Origin: Pleurostoma richardsiae
Taxonomy: Eukaryota > Ascomycota > Sordariomycetes > Calosphaeriales > Pleurostomataceae
Reading direction: 5' to 3'
DNA: 64,000 nt
Assembly: GCA_030052745.1 (NCBI GenBank)
Contig: JANBVO010000016.1
Location: forward strand, 372,001-436,000
Both the position numbers and the translations under genes were made by a program. Below are positions 23,931 to 36,473 of the stretch, one piece after another. The first letter of the stretch is position 1. Each line of letters starts with the position of its first letter. The notes under the pieces were generated by a model. The model did no database searches. It saw only the letters and a list, made by a program, of their open reading frames with translations, and was not told where the DNA came from.

Positions 23931-25764
23931 TCAAATAACGTCTATATCAAGCTCCACACGCTCTCGCCGTTGAATCAGGACCCGCACAGTAGGGCTCGAG
24001 TTGGCAAGGGTGCCGCTCATCACGGGCTGGATGTCCGTCCCTGGGACCAGCTTCCAGTCGTACTTCATGAGCAAGTGACACAGCGCAACTTTAACCTCGT
24101 TCGCCGCGAAGAAGCGGCCGGGGCACGCGTGCTCGCCATGCCCGAAGCCAAGGTGATCCGCGCTGGTGGCAACCAGCTGTGCCATGTTCTCCTTCCCGGA
24201 CTGCGCGCGTAGTTTCAAGAACCGATAGCCGTCCCACTCTGCGGGATTCTCGTATACGCTGGAGTCCCAGAGCCTACACGAATCCACGGCAACGCGCATG
24301 CCTTTCTTCAAGGAGAGACCATTAGACAACTCCAGGTTGCCTTGGACCTGGCGACGCATAGACACTGTGTAAAACAGCATCGGTAAGCACCAGCGTATAA
24401 CCTCGAAAGTAGGGCTTTTGGAGATTGTCACTTACCGATGCTACTAGGCTTCATCCGCTGTGACTCTTTGATCACGCTGTCTAAGAGTTTCATATTGTAC
24501 AACGCCGTCTTCTTCCAGCCATTGGCACGGAGTACGTTCACAATCTCATTGCGGAGCGCCTGGAATAGCGTGGGATGTTGGGCGAGGTCCAGCATGACCT
24601 GCTCGATCAGATCCGTGGTCGTGTGGATTGCCGCTAGCGATAGGATGAGTTGGAACGTGGCAGGGTCATAAGTTATACCTTTTGCCGCGGCCTCCTGGTC
24701 GGCCCAGTCAAGGGCATCGTCGAAGTAAGGAATCGTCTCACCAGATGCCGCAGCAGCCTCCCTTGCCTTGCGCCGGTCTTCAATGACCGGCAAAACGACC
24801 CGCCTCGACTCCTCGAGCTCAGCGCGGAGCTGCCTGCACTCTGGCAGGAACCAGTGCACAATCTTCCGTGAGGCGCGCGGATACATGCGCAGCTTTGTTG
24901 CGGCAATGAACATTGTGACACTGTACTTCTTGGTAATAGTGAGCCAGCTGTCGTCTCGGCACAGCTTGTTCCCGAGGAACACCCTCGAGGAGAGACGAGC
25001 GACCACATCTAAGAGAGCATCCTTCAGTCTGATCTCTCGCCACTCTGTATACCATCAGCTACCGGCGTTTTAAGAAACAGCCATCTGGGACGGACAGCCT
25101 TACTTACCCGTGGACTCGCCAAGGTTGACACTGAGGGCGACAGCTGCTTCCTCGGATAGAGGCTCCGTGACCTTAGCTATAGGCGCACCGCAAATTAGCT
25201 AATATCACCCAGCAGACAGACTGAAAGAATTGGACGCTACCGAGGAGTTTAGTCAACTGCTTCCGGGCCACAATCTGGAGAAGCTGATCGGCACTGCCGC
25301 CCAGCCCGGAAGGCTCGAACCCGGGAATGTCCCCGTGAAAGTCTGCATAGACAGCCGCTGCGAAGCTCAATCTTGGCTCATTTCGAATCTCGTCCGCAAA
25401 GTTTGGAGGCAGCACAACAATCTCGCCCAAGTCGGTGTTGATTCGAAAAGGTTGTTTCGGGTACAGAGCCCTGGCTTTTGCCAGCAACTCTCTGCTTGAT
25501 GTCACAAACAGGCGCTCGAGGAAGACAAGTCAGTCTACGTTGCGTGTTCCTCTCGATGATGACGCAAACCTTCATTTTCATCGCTGAATAGGGTGATGAG
25601 TTGACCGGGTTGATGATAGGCACATGCTTGATGCTAGATCCTGAGGAAGAGAATGCATATGTCACCAAGACAACCAAAAAGGTCACCAAGATGCAAGTAA
25701 GTGATTGAAATCCCTGAGTAGGCGTCCACCAATCCCACTCCTCCAAGAGAGTGCGCGAATCCAT
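23931..25764 (-). CDS. cytochrome P450 (ent-kaurene oxidase-like clade)
   Basis: Five exons (25764-25570, 25487-25241, 25176-25108, 25044-24436, 24364-23931) join in frame to give 517 residues. The N-terminus has one membrane anchor (LTCILVTFLVVLVTYAF). The K-helix ExxR is ESQR in DSVIKESQRMKP. The I-helix is around SLAAIHTTTDLIEQ. The heme-binding loop is FGHGEHACPGRFFA, with the cysteine ligand. FLGNKLCRDDSWL and HWFLPECRQLR are blocks typical of fungal P450s around ent-kaurene oxidase and meroterpenoid oxidases. It should be an ER-bound monooxygenase. The first acceptor (after GAGAG) is the least certain join; an upstream start at 25923 is possible but adds no P450-like sequence. A related P450 lies at 30.2-32.0 kb. 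Confidence 0.9.
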
Positions 25765-28700
25765 CGTGGTGACGATGTTAGGGCACACCAGCTTCCGCGA
25801 GAGGCTATGGTGTTCTTGGGTCAGAAGTGCCCACGGAGTATCGCTGAGAGAGGAGGAAGGAGATTCAGCGAGTATCCAGAGGTTACCAGCAGGTAAGGTA
25901 CGAAAGAGGCTAGAAAAAGCCACGCATTTATTCTCCGATGTCCACGGCTAAGTCGAAATCTCAGTAGATGCGACGCTGGTCAATCTATACAGTCTTCAAA
26001 TCAGTGCAGGCACAAGAACTTTTTAGGGATTTAGAGTGCCGTCCCACAACATGGTGGAAAGGGACGGCTCGGATACAGAGAGCATTGCCACCACACGAGG
26101 ATGGGTCACGGCATGTCTAGGATGATAAGCAGTATGATCAGGCCCAAGGGATAGATGTGCACCAGGACAGTCCGGCAAATACAGCAGCCGGTAGGTAAAC
26201 TGCACGCATAGTTGCAGCTGATGTGGGAACCGATTCAACGAAGACCGAAAGCGAGTATAAGAAACATGCAAGCCTTCGCGTACTGCTGCATTCGGAGATA
26301 ACAGGCTGACGAGGCTCCCAGTCTCTACATGCTAAGAGACTTCACCAGTCATAACGCGTGCTGCGGCTGGGTCTGTGAGGGTCAGGTAGTTTAGATTGTT
26401 CACTAAACAGCTAGCCAAATTGGCAGAAGTTCGATGTGGGGACTAAGGTCTAAGATCTGCTATGATCTATTCTACTGTGTACATCGCGTCGATGCCTGAT
26501 ATCGAGGTCCGATGGGGTTCTTCCTCGTACTCGTACAATGCCTCGTAAAGAATGCCGCAGATCTGCAGATCCTAGCTGCGCCCACCTGTAAACGCTGTAA
26601 TGCCGGCCCTGCATACCCTTACGCAACGCGCACAGGGGGCTGGGTAGCAGACGAAAAGTGGATTGCCGAGAATCACCGCGTCGACAAACGTGCGCTCTGG
26701 GACTGCATATCGCGGAGCCTCAGCCGATGGTGATGGCTTGTCGACATTGCCTGTCCTCAGCAGAGTATAAACAGCGGTGGGAAAGCTTCCATGGCCATGC
26801 AGTACCATACAATGTTGCGCATGTAGAGAGCAGTAGTCAGTGTACAGTATATCTCTTCCAAGCTCTCGGCTAGGTGCGTAAGTGTCTGAGGCGGCTCCTC
26901 TGTCCTGCCTGCCAGCGCCTGCCTACCAAGGCTGCCAAGTTGGAAGAGCTAGCGCTATCCCGCCTGGCCGCTTCACATCTCCACCACGCCCGGCGAAAAG
27001 AAAGATGGGCTTTGGAAATCCGGGCGTCACCGTGCGTGGAGATGCCACCACTATTCGGGTTTACGGAGGCAGAAGTGGGACTTGGGGGACATCTACCCCT
27101 GCAACCAAGTTACTCCTATAGGAAAGTAACATTATACTTGGGCAGCCAATTGGTCTGTGCAAGATCGCCGAAAGGGGCGTCGCTCCGTGACGACGTAAGA
27201 CTGGGGATCGGACCGGCGGCTCTGACTTGCCGGCATAAACTCCGTATGCAGTAGTTATGCTTTATGAGGTGCGGAAAATCCTCCCGTCTCATTCCGCCTG
27301 CCGAGATGCATCCGCCCACGGCCCATATCCGCTCCAGCAGCAGGTAGGTAGTCGGATTTTCCGTACGCTCAGATGATAGGGTATTGAATGCATTGATGAA
27401 GAAGAGAAGCACTCGGACTCTGCCAGATGCCCGTCCCCGAGACTTAGTTTCCACCAACGCGATTCGCTGCCCCCACGTCCAGCCACACCAACAGGGACGA
27501 GCATGCCATTTGCATTACCCTTTGATTGTGCCTATGAGCACCGGAGAGCTCTCCACGAAGACTCAGTCAAAATGACCGCGTGTTTTGCGCTCGTACAGAA
27601 CAGTACAGTATCTAAGGCGCCGATCTGTACAACTTCGACCAGACTACAGTCACGGTGAACGTGATCACTCGATCTATGATGATGCTGAGAGGCGTAGGAG
27701 ACAAAGACAGTACAACCTGGTATTTGAGGGTGGGTTTCGGTGATTGAAAGTGCGATTTAGGGACTCAGAAGTGGGTGCAGAAGGCTGGTACATCCCACCA
27801 TTCATTATGGTGAAGGAGCCTACCGCCTTTCCAACTAGTGCAGAGAAGCGAATATGTCAAACGACTAGGCCATCAAACCCTGCCGGCGACTGACATAGAC
27901 TGGATTCGGCATTTCGACATCCTGTCCGTCGTGCAAGGAACGCCTATTGAATGTCCGTGATCAACGGCCATGAGGGCCACCGATCCGCCGAGTCCGACCA
28001 GGATATCACGGTAACAGACCAAACGGGTCGGTAAGCGAGGGTGGGCAGATCAGGAATTGTGTCTGTTAGCCAGGTATGTTATGTCCGATTGCGTCCAGTG
28101 CAGTGTCGTCGATACCGGCGTACAATTTGAGGGAGGTGGTGACCATGAGCACCAGAGCTAGAGAGGTGATCAGGTGCAGACAAGCCATCTGCAAGCACAG
28201 TATAGACCAGGGGCTATCTGACTGGATACACTTGATTCCACAGGTAACTATGCCAACTATGTCCGAGTGCGTTGTGGAAACAGCGCCTTCAGTCCTGATG
28301 CGTCAGTCCTCGATTCCCTTGAATCACTCTCTGAAGCAATCGGGGTTGACAAGCTAAGATCCCAAAATGCAGCCGCGAACAATCACACAATCAAGAATGA
28401 TGATGATGCAGACAACCAAGTTCTGTGCTTGATCTTGCGAATGTGTCAAAGCCCAGAGAAGGGCCGTTGTTCCAAATTACTGGCGTTGCAGATGACTGAA
28501 ACATTGTCGTGCCTAGGAATCGTGTTCAATCCTTCTCGCCCCAGTATCTACAAGGGAACCACTGTTCCTGTGTCATGATGTTCCCGTCTGTATCTCCCGT
28601 AAAACACCACTGGGTGTCTCCCCACTCAAGGCATCCTGTAGCGTAATGCTTAGCGTTTGAAAATTACTGCACCTGTCGGAGTTGAGACATACCGCGTTGG

Positions 28701-28824
28701 TCGTCGACATAGATTTTCGAACCTCGCGCCACCTGATGTGCTAAGCACGCTGCGTAATCGTCCACCCGATAGCAGAATCTTGCAATGCCTTTTTGCGGCC
28801 ATGTAGGCTTGTCGTCTGGATCTT
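25765..28824. other. 3-kb region without recognisable genes
   Basis: Both strands were read. Open frames are short, overlap one another and resemble no family. One + strand frame at 28267-28578 (103 residues) is the longest with balanced composition, but I cannot place it. There is no terminal repeat, no transposon-like end and no RNA gene that I can see. The first few hundred bases would be the P450 promoter and the last hundred the VOC 3' end. Confidence 0.45.
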
Positions 28825-29751
28825 TTAGAGAGCCTTTGGCCGTTTCAAGTCAGTGACGGGTAGGCTATAGGGGTGGCGTCGCGGGCAACGGTCTGAGTTC
28901 GTACCGGGCTTGTGGCCAGTCAGTTCTAGGTGCATGCCACTTATGTCGCTTTCGGTTCGGAGGAAGGCCACTCCAGTGCCGTTTCCCATTTTGTAACCGA
29001 AAGCATCGTCCATCTGTTTCACGAAGTAGGCAAACCCTTTCGGTTCAAACCCGGCTTTTGGTCGAAAGTCGACGCCGACGTCATGCTCGAATCCGAACGA
29101 CTTGTAGAACTGAACCGTCTCCTCGAACTTGGAACAGTTGAGCATAAAATGGAGCCACTGTTTCTCGCCGAACGGTGGCGCTCTGACGTTGACTGGGTCG
29201 TAGGGAGAGCCCTTATCAATGGTTATGAGCTCAAGAAAGACTTGTTCAGGATCCAAGAGCAAAGCAGATGTTGTCTTCCCCCACCCACGGTTGATTGTGA
29301 TGGGGTCGTGCAACACCCTGACATGGGGGTAGTCCCGTTTGATACGGGCCACCTCGACGGCCACGTCTGCGACGAGGAGTGAAAACCCACGGGAACCTAT
29401 CTGATCGAAAGTGCCAGGCCACGCTGGCCCGCGCTTCAAGTTCTTCCACGAATTCACAATGACGTGCATATAGGGGTCCGCCGGCAAGCGCATGGCAGTG
29501 CTCTTGACAAGGTCCGACTTTTGCACGCCCCTAGCCAAATAGTATTCCTCGGGAACGTCTTGCTTGCGATATCAGCACTCGTCGCTGCCGTAAGCATTAG
29601 ACTAGGGTCTGGTCGGCTACCGACCTTCAGCAGCGTCATAGCCGGTATCAAGCACGAATCCAAAATCTTGGTAAAACTCTACCTGCGCCTCAACATCACT
29701 CACATTCTGTGTGACGGCAAACAATGCTGTGAGGGTCGACTGAGATGCCAT
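28825..29751 (-). CDS. two-domain VOC (glyoxalase/extradiol dioxygenase fold) protein
   Basis: Exons 29751-29625 and 29558-28825 join in frame to give 286 residues. The first beta-alpha-beta-beta-beta module starts at TLTALFAVTQNVSDVEAQVE (about residues 5-24), with FYQDFGFVLD. The second starts at EKQWLHFMLNCSKFEETVQF, with FYKSFGFEHDVG. This pair of modules is the VOC superfamily layout, whose members bind a metal and act as glyoxalases, ring-cleavage dioxygenases or resistance proteins. The C-terminus after HLELTGHKP is uncertain: the frame runs on for about 20 more residues of unusual composition, and a GTACGA donor there could shorten it. It shares a 424-bp divergent promoter with the second P450, suggesting a joint function. 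Confidence 0.82.
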
Positions 29752-30175
29752 TCTGGACTGTTGCTATGGACAATGCTCCTGTCTTTGATGTCCGAGTCTG
29801 GATCTGCTGAGCCTACTCGTGAGCTCTCATTTGTAGGTAGCGGGAAAACGAACTACAAAGAGGGGACTGTCAAGATGGGAAAATGGGGTAAAGTCCAATT
29901 GGCTCTTGGCTAGACCAGGTCCGTGTCAGCGAAATTCGACAAGCAGACGAGTCGAAATTCTACGACACACCCGGCCGATCATTCAAGCCACCGGCAGTTG
30001 TGGCTCCGCTCTCGTACAGGCGGCTTACCCCGAACCTTGTATAGCAGAGGGCCCAGGGCACACAAGGCGCCCTTAAAAGCACAATCTTTACAGCTTTCAC
30101 TTCCGGCTGCCCTAAGTAGCTCCCTCGAATGTCAACCGCCTCCATTCTTTCGTGTTTTCCGCGACTTTCGTGAAC
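29752..30175. promoter_or_regulatory. bidirectional promoter of VOC protein and P450
   Basis: The two start codons point away from each other across 424 bp, so both promoters lie here. A possible TATA-like stretch (TTGTATAGCAG) lies at about 30037, 140 bp before the P450 start. No regulator site can be named with confidence. Confidence 0.5.
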
Positions 30176-31994
30176 ATGGCGTGCCTAACCACTTTGAAGC
30201 ACTCCTTGACGTCCACACCCGCGACTCTGGCCTTCGCCGTTGTCACTGTTGCCGTGCTTGTTGGTATACGCTTCTACCTTGGCAGGCAAAAGTATCCAGA
30301 TGCCCCGACGCTGCGAATTTCGGAACGTCCGGGCAGTCTGGGCGTGCTAGACGACATGACGAGGGTCGTCACTGACATGGGGGGCATGCTGCAGATTGGC
30401 TGGGAGCAATACTCAAAGCATAATATCAATTACATTCTCAACACCTTTTCGGGCAAGCGGTTCGTGGTCGCCCCTAAATACTTCGAAGAGATACGTCGTG
30501 CTCCTGATACTCATGTGAGCAATCTGGCCTCGAACAATGAGGCAAGTCCCCCGACACTATTATGCACAGGCACGGGCTTTGTGGCTGACAAACGCCAGTT
30601 GATGCAACTTGGTCATACACTGCACAAGAGGCTGATGGTGGACCAATACCACTTTGATATACCGATCCGCAAATCTTTGACACAGAGCCTCGGTCCCAAA
30701 CTGCCAGACATAGTCGAGGAGGCGAAACTCAGCCTCCAGCAGTATATTGGCGAGTCTAAGGGTAGGATCCCCATTTGGGCCGCCTCCCACGATTATGAAG
30801 TCTGACTGGACACTGTTGAGTTAGACTGGACTCCACATCATATGCACGACCTGGCGTTCGATCTCGTCACACGCACCGCAAACCGGCTGCTGTTCGGTCC
30901 AGAGCTAGCACGTAACGAGGAGTTCCAAAAACTATCTATCGATTATACTACTATCATGTTTGGCGGTGCCGACATGATCCGCAACTACTGGGGGATTCTC
31001 AAGCCCATTGTCATGTGGCTGAAAACCGACATCTACCGCGCACAAGCTCTCGCCAGGCAGCACTTAGTGCCCCTTCTGAAAGCCCGCATCGCTCTGGAGG
31101 ATCGCTATGTTGCCGAGGGCCGCCAGGCAGAGTGGCAGAAGGTTAAGGCCGATGATACCATCCAATGGGTTTTAGATGTCACGCCGCCTGAGGAGCGCGA
31201 CCCGTACCGTCTGGTATATCGCATGCTACACATCAATATAGCCGCTGTCCACACGAGCAGCGTGACATTCATGGACACATTCCACTGCCTTTCCGTTCTT
31301 CCTGAGGTTCAAAGGGAACTGCGAGAAGAGATCGAGCAAGTATTCCGCAGGGAGGGTGGGTGGACCAAGCAGACCTTGACATACCTCGTCAAGATGGACA
31401 GCTTCATGACCGAGTCAATGAGACTCTGTGTTCACTCCGGCGGTAAGTTGAACTTTCTTCGTGTCCCTCAGAGCATAATTCTACTCGGTCGACGCGGACA
31501 GCTTACTGATCCTCACTGTGACTGTAGTGAAGATGGGACGGAAAACAATCAAGGACTGGGAGCTCAGTGACGGTACAAAGTTGCCTAAGGGCACATATCT
31601 CTTTGTCAATCATCTGCCCCTCGTTCTTGACCAGTCCAGCTTTGACCATCCCTTGGACTTTGACCCTTGGCGGATGTACAAGCTACGCCGAAAAGAGGGT
31701 CAGGCAAACCAGCACCAATTTGTCATGACCTCTCAAACAAACCTAACGTTTGGTCACGGCAAGCATGCTTGCCCGGGTCGTTTCTTCGCTGCAAATGAGA
31801 TCAAAGTCCTCCTAGCCCTCATTATAATGAAGTACGAGTTCCGTGCTGTCAATCTCCCCGGAGGTCTCAAGGATATCATCCCGGGGAGGTGGTACAACTT
31901 CTCTCGCAGTCCCATCAGCCATGCCATAATCGAGTTCCGGGACAGGAGCAATGAGATCTCTGCGGATTTGAAACCAATATTTACGGATATATAG
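30176..31994 (+). CDS. cytochrome P450 (ent-kaurene oxidase-like clade), second copy
   Basis: Exons 30176-30541, 30599-30761, 30825-31442 and 31528-31994 join to give 537 residues. The membrane anchor is LAFAVVTVAVLVGIRFYL (about 18-35). The ExxR is ESMR in FMTESMRLC, the I-helix lies around NIAAVHTSSVTFMDT, and the heme loop is FGHGKHACPGRFFA with the Cys ligand. The first intron is a GC-AG intron (GCAAGT donor, CTGAC branch-like site, CAG acceptor) of 57 nt. It has no stop and a length divisible by three, so an unspliced form would add 19 residues between NNE and LMQLG. The heme loop is almost the same as in the P450 at 24-26 kb, so the two are paralogues. The VOC gene is divergent from it. 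Confidence 0.9.
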
Positions 31995-32345
31995 GTATAG
32001 TCCTCAGCTCCGAGGGACTTTGCAGAATTGGATTGGGGCATACTTCCATGAGAAAGCAGTAGAAAGCTGTTGAGATTACGTCGGCTCTGGTATGTTAACG
32101 GACGCAGCCCCGGCATCACAGACTGTTCAGTTAGGTAGGTATTGCTACGAAAAAATGTCACATAATTTTCTCAATTTCCTGCTCAAACGGGACTGCGAAA
32201 AAGAAACACTGTCATTTGAGTACCTATACTGCCTAAATTGCAATCACTCATGCGTCCGACGTCTAAGCCGAAGCCTTGGTGTAGTGGCTCTGGACTTTGC
32301 GAACCATACCAATCCGCACGCGGTGCTATCCAGGGATGCTTGATG

Positions 32346-34351
32346 TCACCCATATAAACCTGCATCCTCAAAGGACTGCCCGATAAGACCATCTCTGTTG
32401 CTGAAACTATCACAGCCTAGCATGTCGAGATCAAAGGCCGCCTCCATCTGATCGTACAACCAGGATTCATGGGACGGAGGCACTATATTGGGATCTGATG
32501 GCTTGTTTGATGGGCTCGTGTGTCCTCGAAAAGGCGTGGAAGAAGTAGCGTCATGATGGCCGAGCCCGAGCTGGCCACACAAGGCTGCAGGTTGGGGTCC
32601 CATGCCACTATTGGCCGTATCCTGCCAGTCTCGAAGGGTGCGCGTGACGTCGCTACTTAATGAGCCGGATAACTGCAAGAAGTCAAGCTCTGTCAGGGCT
32701 GGATTTGCGTCTGACAGATTCGGGTACGCTTGGCCACGGACCTTGTAGCAGGGGCGTGTTAATGAGGTCGGACAAGATTTCTTCCTGGGAACCTGATCGA
32801 CGTCGTCTTTCCGAGTAACAACCCTCCATGGTGATGGGTCAAGTAGAGGCCGATGACAAGTTCTGCACGCAGAAGAACGGACACGCGGCATGAGCTCTGG
32901 GAAGCAAAGGGCGAAATCGGCTTTTGTTCTGAAATTCTGGATATCCTCAAGGACGTGTTCCAGTTCCCCACTAAGCTGTAGTTCAAAACCGTTCGGATCC
33001 AAGTTGAGCAGGGGCGAATCGAGTGTACTATTTTCTACCTCGAAGTTCTTCACCAACTGCACGATCAGCTTTTCTGGGTCGTACTGGTGCCAGGTAGCCA
33101 CAAGATATTCCCTCAAGTGAGGCCTAGTTCACGTTGGTTAGTATGAAGGCTTAATTCCCTCAATGTCAAGGATGAAGCGTGTCCCTACCAAACCAAGAAG
33201 TCTACAAATCCGGGATGTTCATGCGCCATTTGAGATTGCGTGGGCTTGAGCCATGTCGGTAATTTGTTGAGATTTTCCTCCGTGGGAAATGTCAAGAACT
33301 AGATAGGACAAAAAGGTCCTTTGTTAGGATGGCTGCTGCAAATGGACGACGTATCAGCAGCATCACTTACTATGAGGTACCGGTACTGGGCCCAAAACAT
33401 TGCGGTAAATTCCACCGCTGACCTGAAATAGCTTTTCCAATACCAGAGGCGAGCACAGGCGCACACCAGCACTGCACGCCGCTCATATTCTACTACCGTC
33501 GGGTCCTCTACCCTGTGTTGGGTATGCGCGGTGGGAGATGCCTCGGGAAGCTTTGTCCCGAGGCTAATGCTCAGGATTACTTTCTCATAGAAATCGGGCA
33601 TTATTATCAGCTGCTCAATCATTTCTGCCACTTCTACTTAGTATAGATTCTTGACCTGATTATAGACGGTGCATGAAGGGTAAAGCTTACCGACGGTGAG
33701 CGAGATAGGCGGTTTTTCCAGCTCGAACTGCTCTATCAAGAAAGCAAAGCTGGTGCGGGAGCTATGTGTCATCTTCCAGGCTATCATTGACTGAAGGAGC
33801 TCGTTCACCTCCAAATTGGCTGCTTTGTCCGCAGACTGGCTTCGTCTCGCAAGAGCCGCAGCCTCAGAAATCATTGATGGTCTCCCGATTGTAACTGTTG
33901 GGGCGATCATTGGATTTCTTTGCCCCTCGTTATCCGCAGCGGCATCAGGCCCAGAAGTACCCGGTACTTCAGCCCGTCCACCAGGGAGATCCTGCAGCCG
34001 CTGGGTTGAAGAGACATTCCATGATCCTGAACCCATGGCACTGGACTCTTCATTATCGCTTTCGTCGAGACACTCTTTGCTACAGAGATACATGGCCTCC
34101 ATCTTGGACTGATAGTGATTGAGCTTCGACCGGAGCATTTCGTTTTCCGCAAGGAGACGGTTGATGAGCGTTTCGTGCTCACCGCTGGCCAGCAGACGCA
34201 GCCTTTCCTCTAGCTCGGCCATGGTACGTCTGGCCTGCCCTCTGGTCCTGCGCTGGCTCAGTCTATCGGACTGACGCTTCTTCTCCAGCTGTTTGGGCGT
34301 GAGTCGCTTTTTCCAGCTCGAGGATGACCCGGGACCGCTGGTCTGGCTCAT
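32346..34351 (-). CDS. bZIP-type regulator with DUF3425 domain
   Basis: Exons 34351-33691, 33636-33371, 33298-33189 and 33123-32346 join in frame to give 604 residues. The basic region is KKRQSDRLSQRRTRGQARR (about 24-42), followed by a short zipper-like coil (LEERLRLLAS, then LLAENEMLRSKLNHYQ). The C-terminal half has the DUF3425 signature region PGFVDFLVW/PHLREYL, with the join between the two supplied by an intron. Such proteins are common in fungal secondary-metabolite and stress loci and act in the nucleus. The last exon is long (259 codons) and polar; a further small intron near 32880 cannot be excluded. It is the only regulator of this class in the window, and adjoins the second P450 tail to tail. 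Confidence 0.85.
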
Positions 34352-35164
34352 TGCGGGAATGGGGCAAGGGAACAGCGAATGAAATGTGGCAGCTGCAATG
34401 GTATATGCTCAGCAGGCTGTAACAGAGAAAGCGCCTCCTTTCATAGAATCGAACTAGGTCTGCGTAATTTGGGGCAATATCGAGTTGATGTATCCAGACA
34501 TCCAGACACCCGCTGGTGGACTAACTGTCAAGTGCCGGCCGGAAACGCGGGGTCGACGATGGATCTGGGGAAATGCCAACGAGGTTTGGAAACATGGGGA
34601 AAGAATTTGGGAACAAGGGAGGCCGATGGAGGCCGACATACCGAACTGTGCAAAACCCCTTTTTTAGATGTGCAACAGTCCAGCCTGCATCACCCACAAT
34701 GAAGTCACATAGATACACTCGCGGTGTGTTTTCCTGGACTGGATCTGGACCCTGCACTGTGGCGAATTACGGCGTCCACGGGAATTAGTCAAGGGCCGAA
34801 TGCGAGCTAGGATCCGGGCCCGAGAAGACTGGCATGGCTGGCTGCATAACTCGCTCGGGACGAAGGATTCCATGCCCTTATCCCCTCACAGGATTGAATG
34901 GCCCCCTCTCCTAGCATTCGCCCCACTCTACTCAACTCTGTCGTCTTCTCCGCCCACATGGCACCAAGAGATGGTGTTCACGATGACGGTCTACCGAAGG
35001 CCTACTTCTTATGCTGCCCGCACTCAACGTTGGAGCATACCGTACGATATAAAGCCGGATACAAAAATACAGCCCTTGCAGCACTCGTTAGGACTCTGTA
35101 CTGCGACCGACAGCGAAGTCAAGGCCCTGCAAGAGGTTCGAGAAAAATACGCTTGTAGCTTCCA
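34352..35164. other. intergenic, bZIP promoter
   Basis: About 800 bp upstream of the bZIP gene and downstream of the degraded hydrolase. Many overlapping short frames exist on both strands but none resembles a protein family. Confidence 0.5.
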
Positions 35165-36473
35165 AGTTCCTAACAGTCCAAAACATGTGAGGATAACCAA
35201 CGTAATGATCTCTCTTCACTCTCACTCTGTGGTTGTCTCAGCTTAGTTGTCCTAGGCCACTTTTTGCCGGTTAGTTCTCGACATACGTACCCGTGTCTTT
35301 TCAGTTCTTGCTCCATCAGCACGCCGTGGTCGCGCAGAATATCAGCTCCCGACGTGACCAGGTAGGTGGCGGGGAAACGTGGTAGAACGGGAGATAAGAG
35401 CACAGAAAATGCTGGGTCTTTGAGAGGAGCGCCGCTAGCACCTGAGAGAAGAAGAGACAACGTCAGTTGAGTGTTCACACGTCTTGAGAGACAGGTCTTG
35501 TCATTCTGTGCAACTAACCGAGTAGGATATTGAGGCTTTTGAGGTCGACTATTGGGCTATTTGCATTCTCCGATTGCGAGGTGAATCCAGCTTTTAGGTG
35601 CTCCGGAACGGCCTCTTCTCCAACGGTAAAGGGCGCGAGGGACAGAACTCCTTGCACAGGCAGGTGCTCTTTGAGCAACTCAGCCGCAGTAGACAGTGCC
35701 AGCTGTCCGCCAGCGGACGTCCCACACAAGATCACCCCACGTGGTTGGGAGCCTGCCATTCCGAGGTTGGTTTCCTGCAAAGCCTAGAGTTCCACGAAGT
35801 CAGTTTCCCGTCTCGCGGCCTTTTCCATACTCCAAGAACAAGATCAACAAATACCCATTTTGCAGCGGCCACGCAGTCTTCCAAGGAGGCGGGCCAGGGG
35901 TCTTCGGGTGCAAGCCTGTAGTCAACAGAGACAAAGAGCAGTCGCCCTTGCACGGCCATGTAGCGCACGAAATCTATCAATATATCAGCTGTATCGGTCT
36001 GGTACGGCCCCTAACGGGATACAACAAACCATCCTCCTGGTCAAGATCCCCAATGCACCAGCCGCCCCCGTCTGGACATCTGTGAGATCTGGAACAATAC
36101 TGCAACGCAGAAGAACTCACGAAAACTCAAAGCGAGTCAGTGTAAATAAGCCGCAAGGGAGAGGATCGGGAGCACCAACAACAGCGCCACATGGGCGTAG
36201 TCCCGAGCTTTAGTTGGCGTGTAAACCCTGACAGTTATCGGGTGAGGGCCGCTGATTGTCACGTCCTCTATGGGTCAATTCAGTAGTTGCGTTTCGGTCA
36301 GGGCATCGGATTGCGAAATACGTACTAACATCCACATCGTGGCTTTGCTTCGGGCTTGGGGTCGTTGGCGTGGTTACATTTCTCATTTGCTCTACGTTCT
36401 CCCCCCGAAGCGTTGGTCGAAATCCAAGGGCTGACTCCCAACGAAGCCATTCAGCAGCTAGCTCGAGTGGCAT
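35165..36473 (-). pseudogene. degraded alpha/beta hydrolase (HSL/fold-3 type)
   Basis: Recognisable pieces are, in order, an N-terminal segment from 36473 (MPLELAAEWLRWESALGF), an oxyanion-hole region near 36050 (GGGWCIGDLD), LLFVSVDYRLAPEDPWPASLEDC, the nucleophile elbow GTSAGGQLAL, and the acid region VTSGADILRDHGVLM. This is the HSL-family order for esterases and lipases. The oxyanion motif, normally HGGG, reads DGGG here, with no family-like strand before it. The C-terminal stretch that should carry the catalytic His (usually GxxHGF) reads ELTGKKWPRTTKL and has none. Exon joins cannot be made convincingly. I infer loss of function; a diverged, non-hydrolytic protein is the alternative. 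Confidence 0.65.

Noticed and set aside
25765-25923. Longer start for the first P450 at 25923
   Set aside because: The added residues come before the membrane anchor and are unlike P450 N-termini; 25764 puts the anchor in the usual place.
28267-28578. 103-residue frame as a gene
   Set aside because: No recognisable domain, start context or splice partner; kept only as a remark on the gene-poor region.
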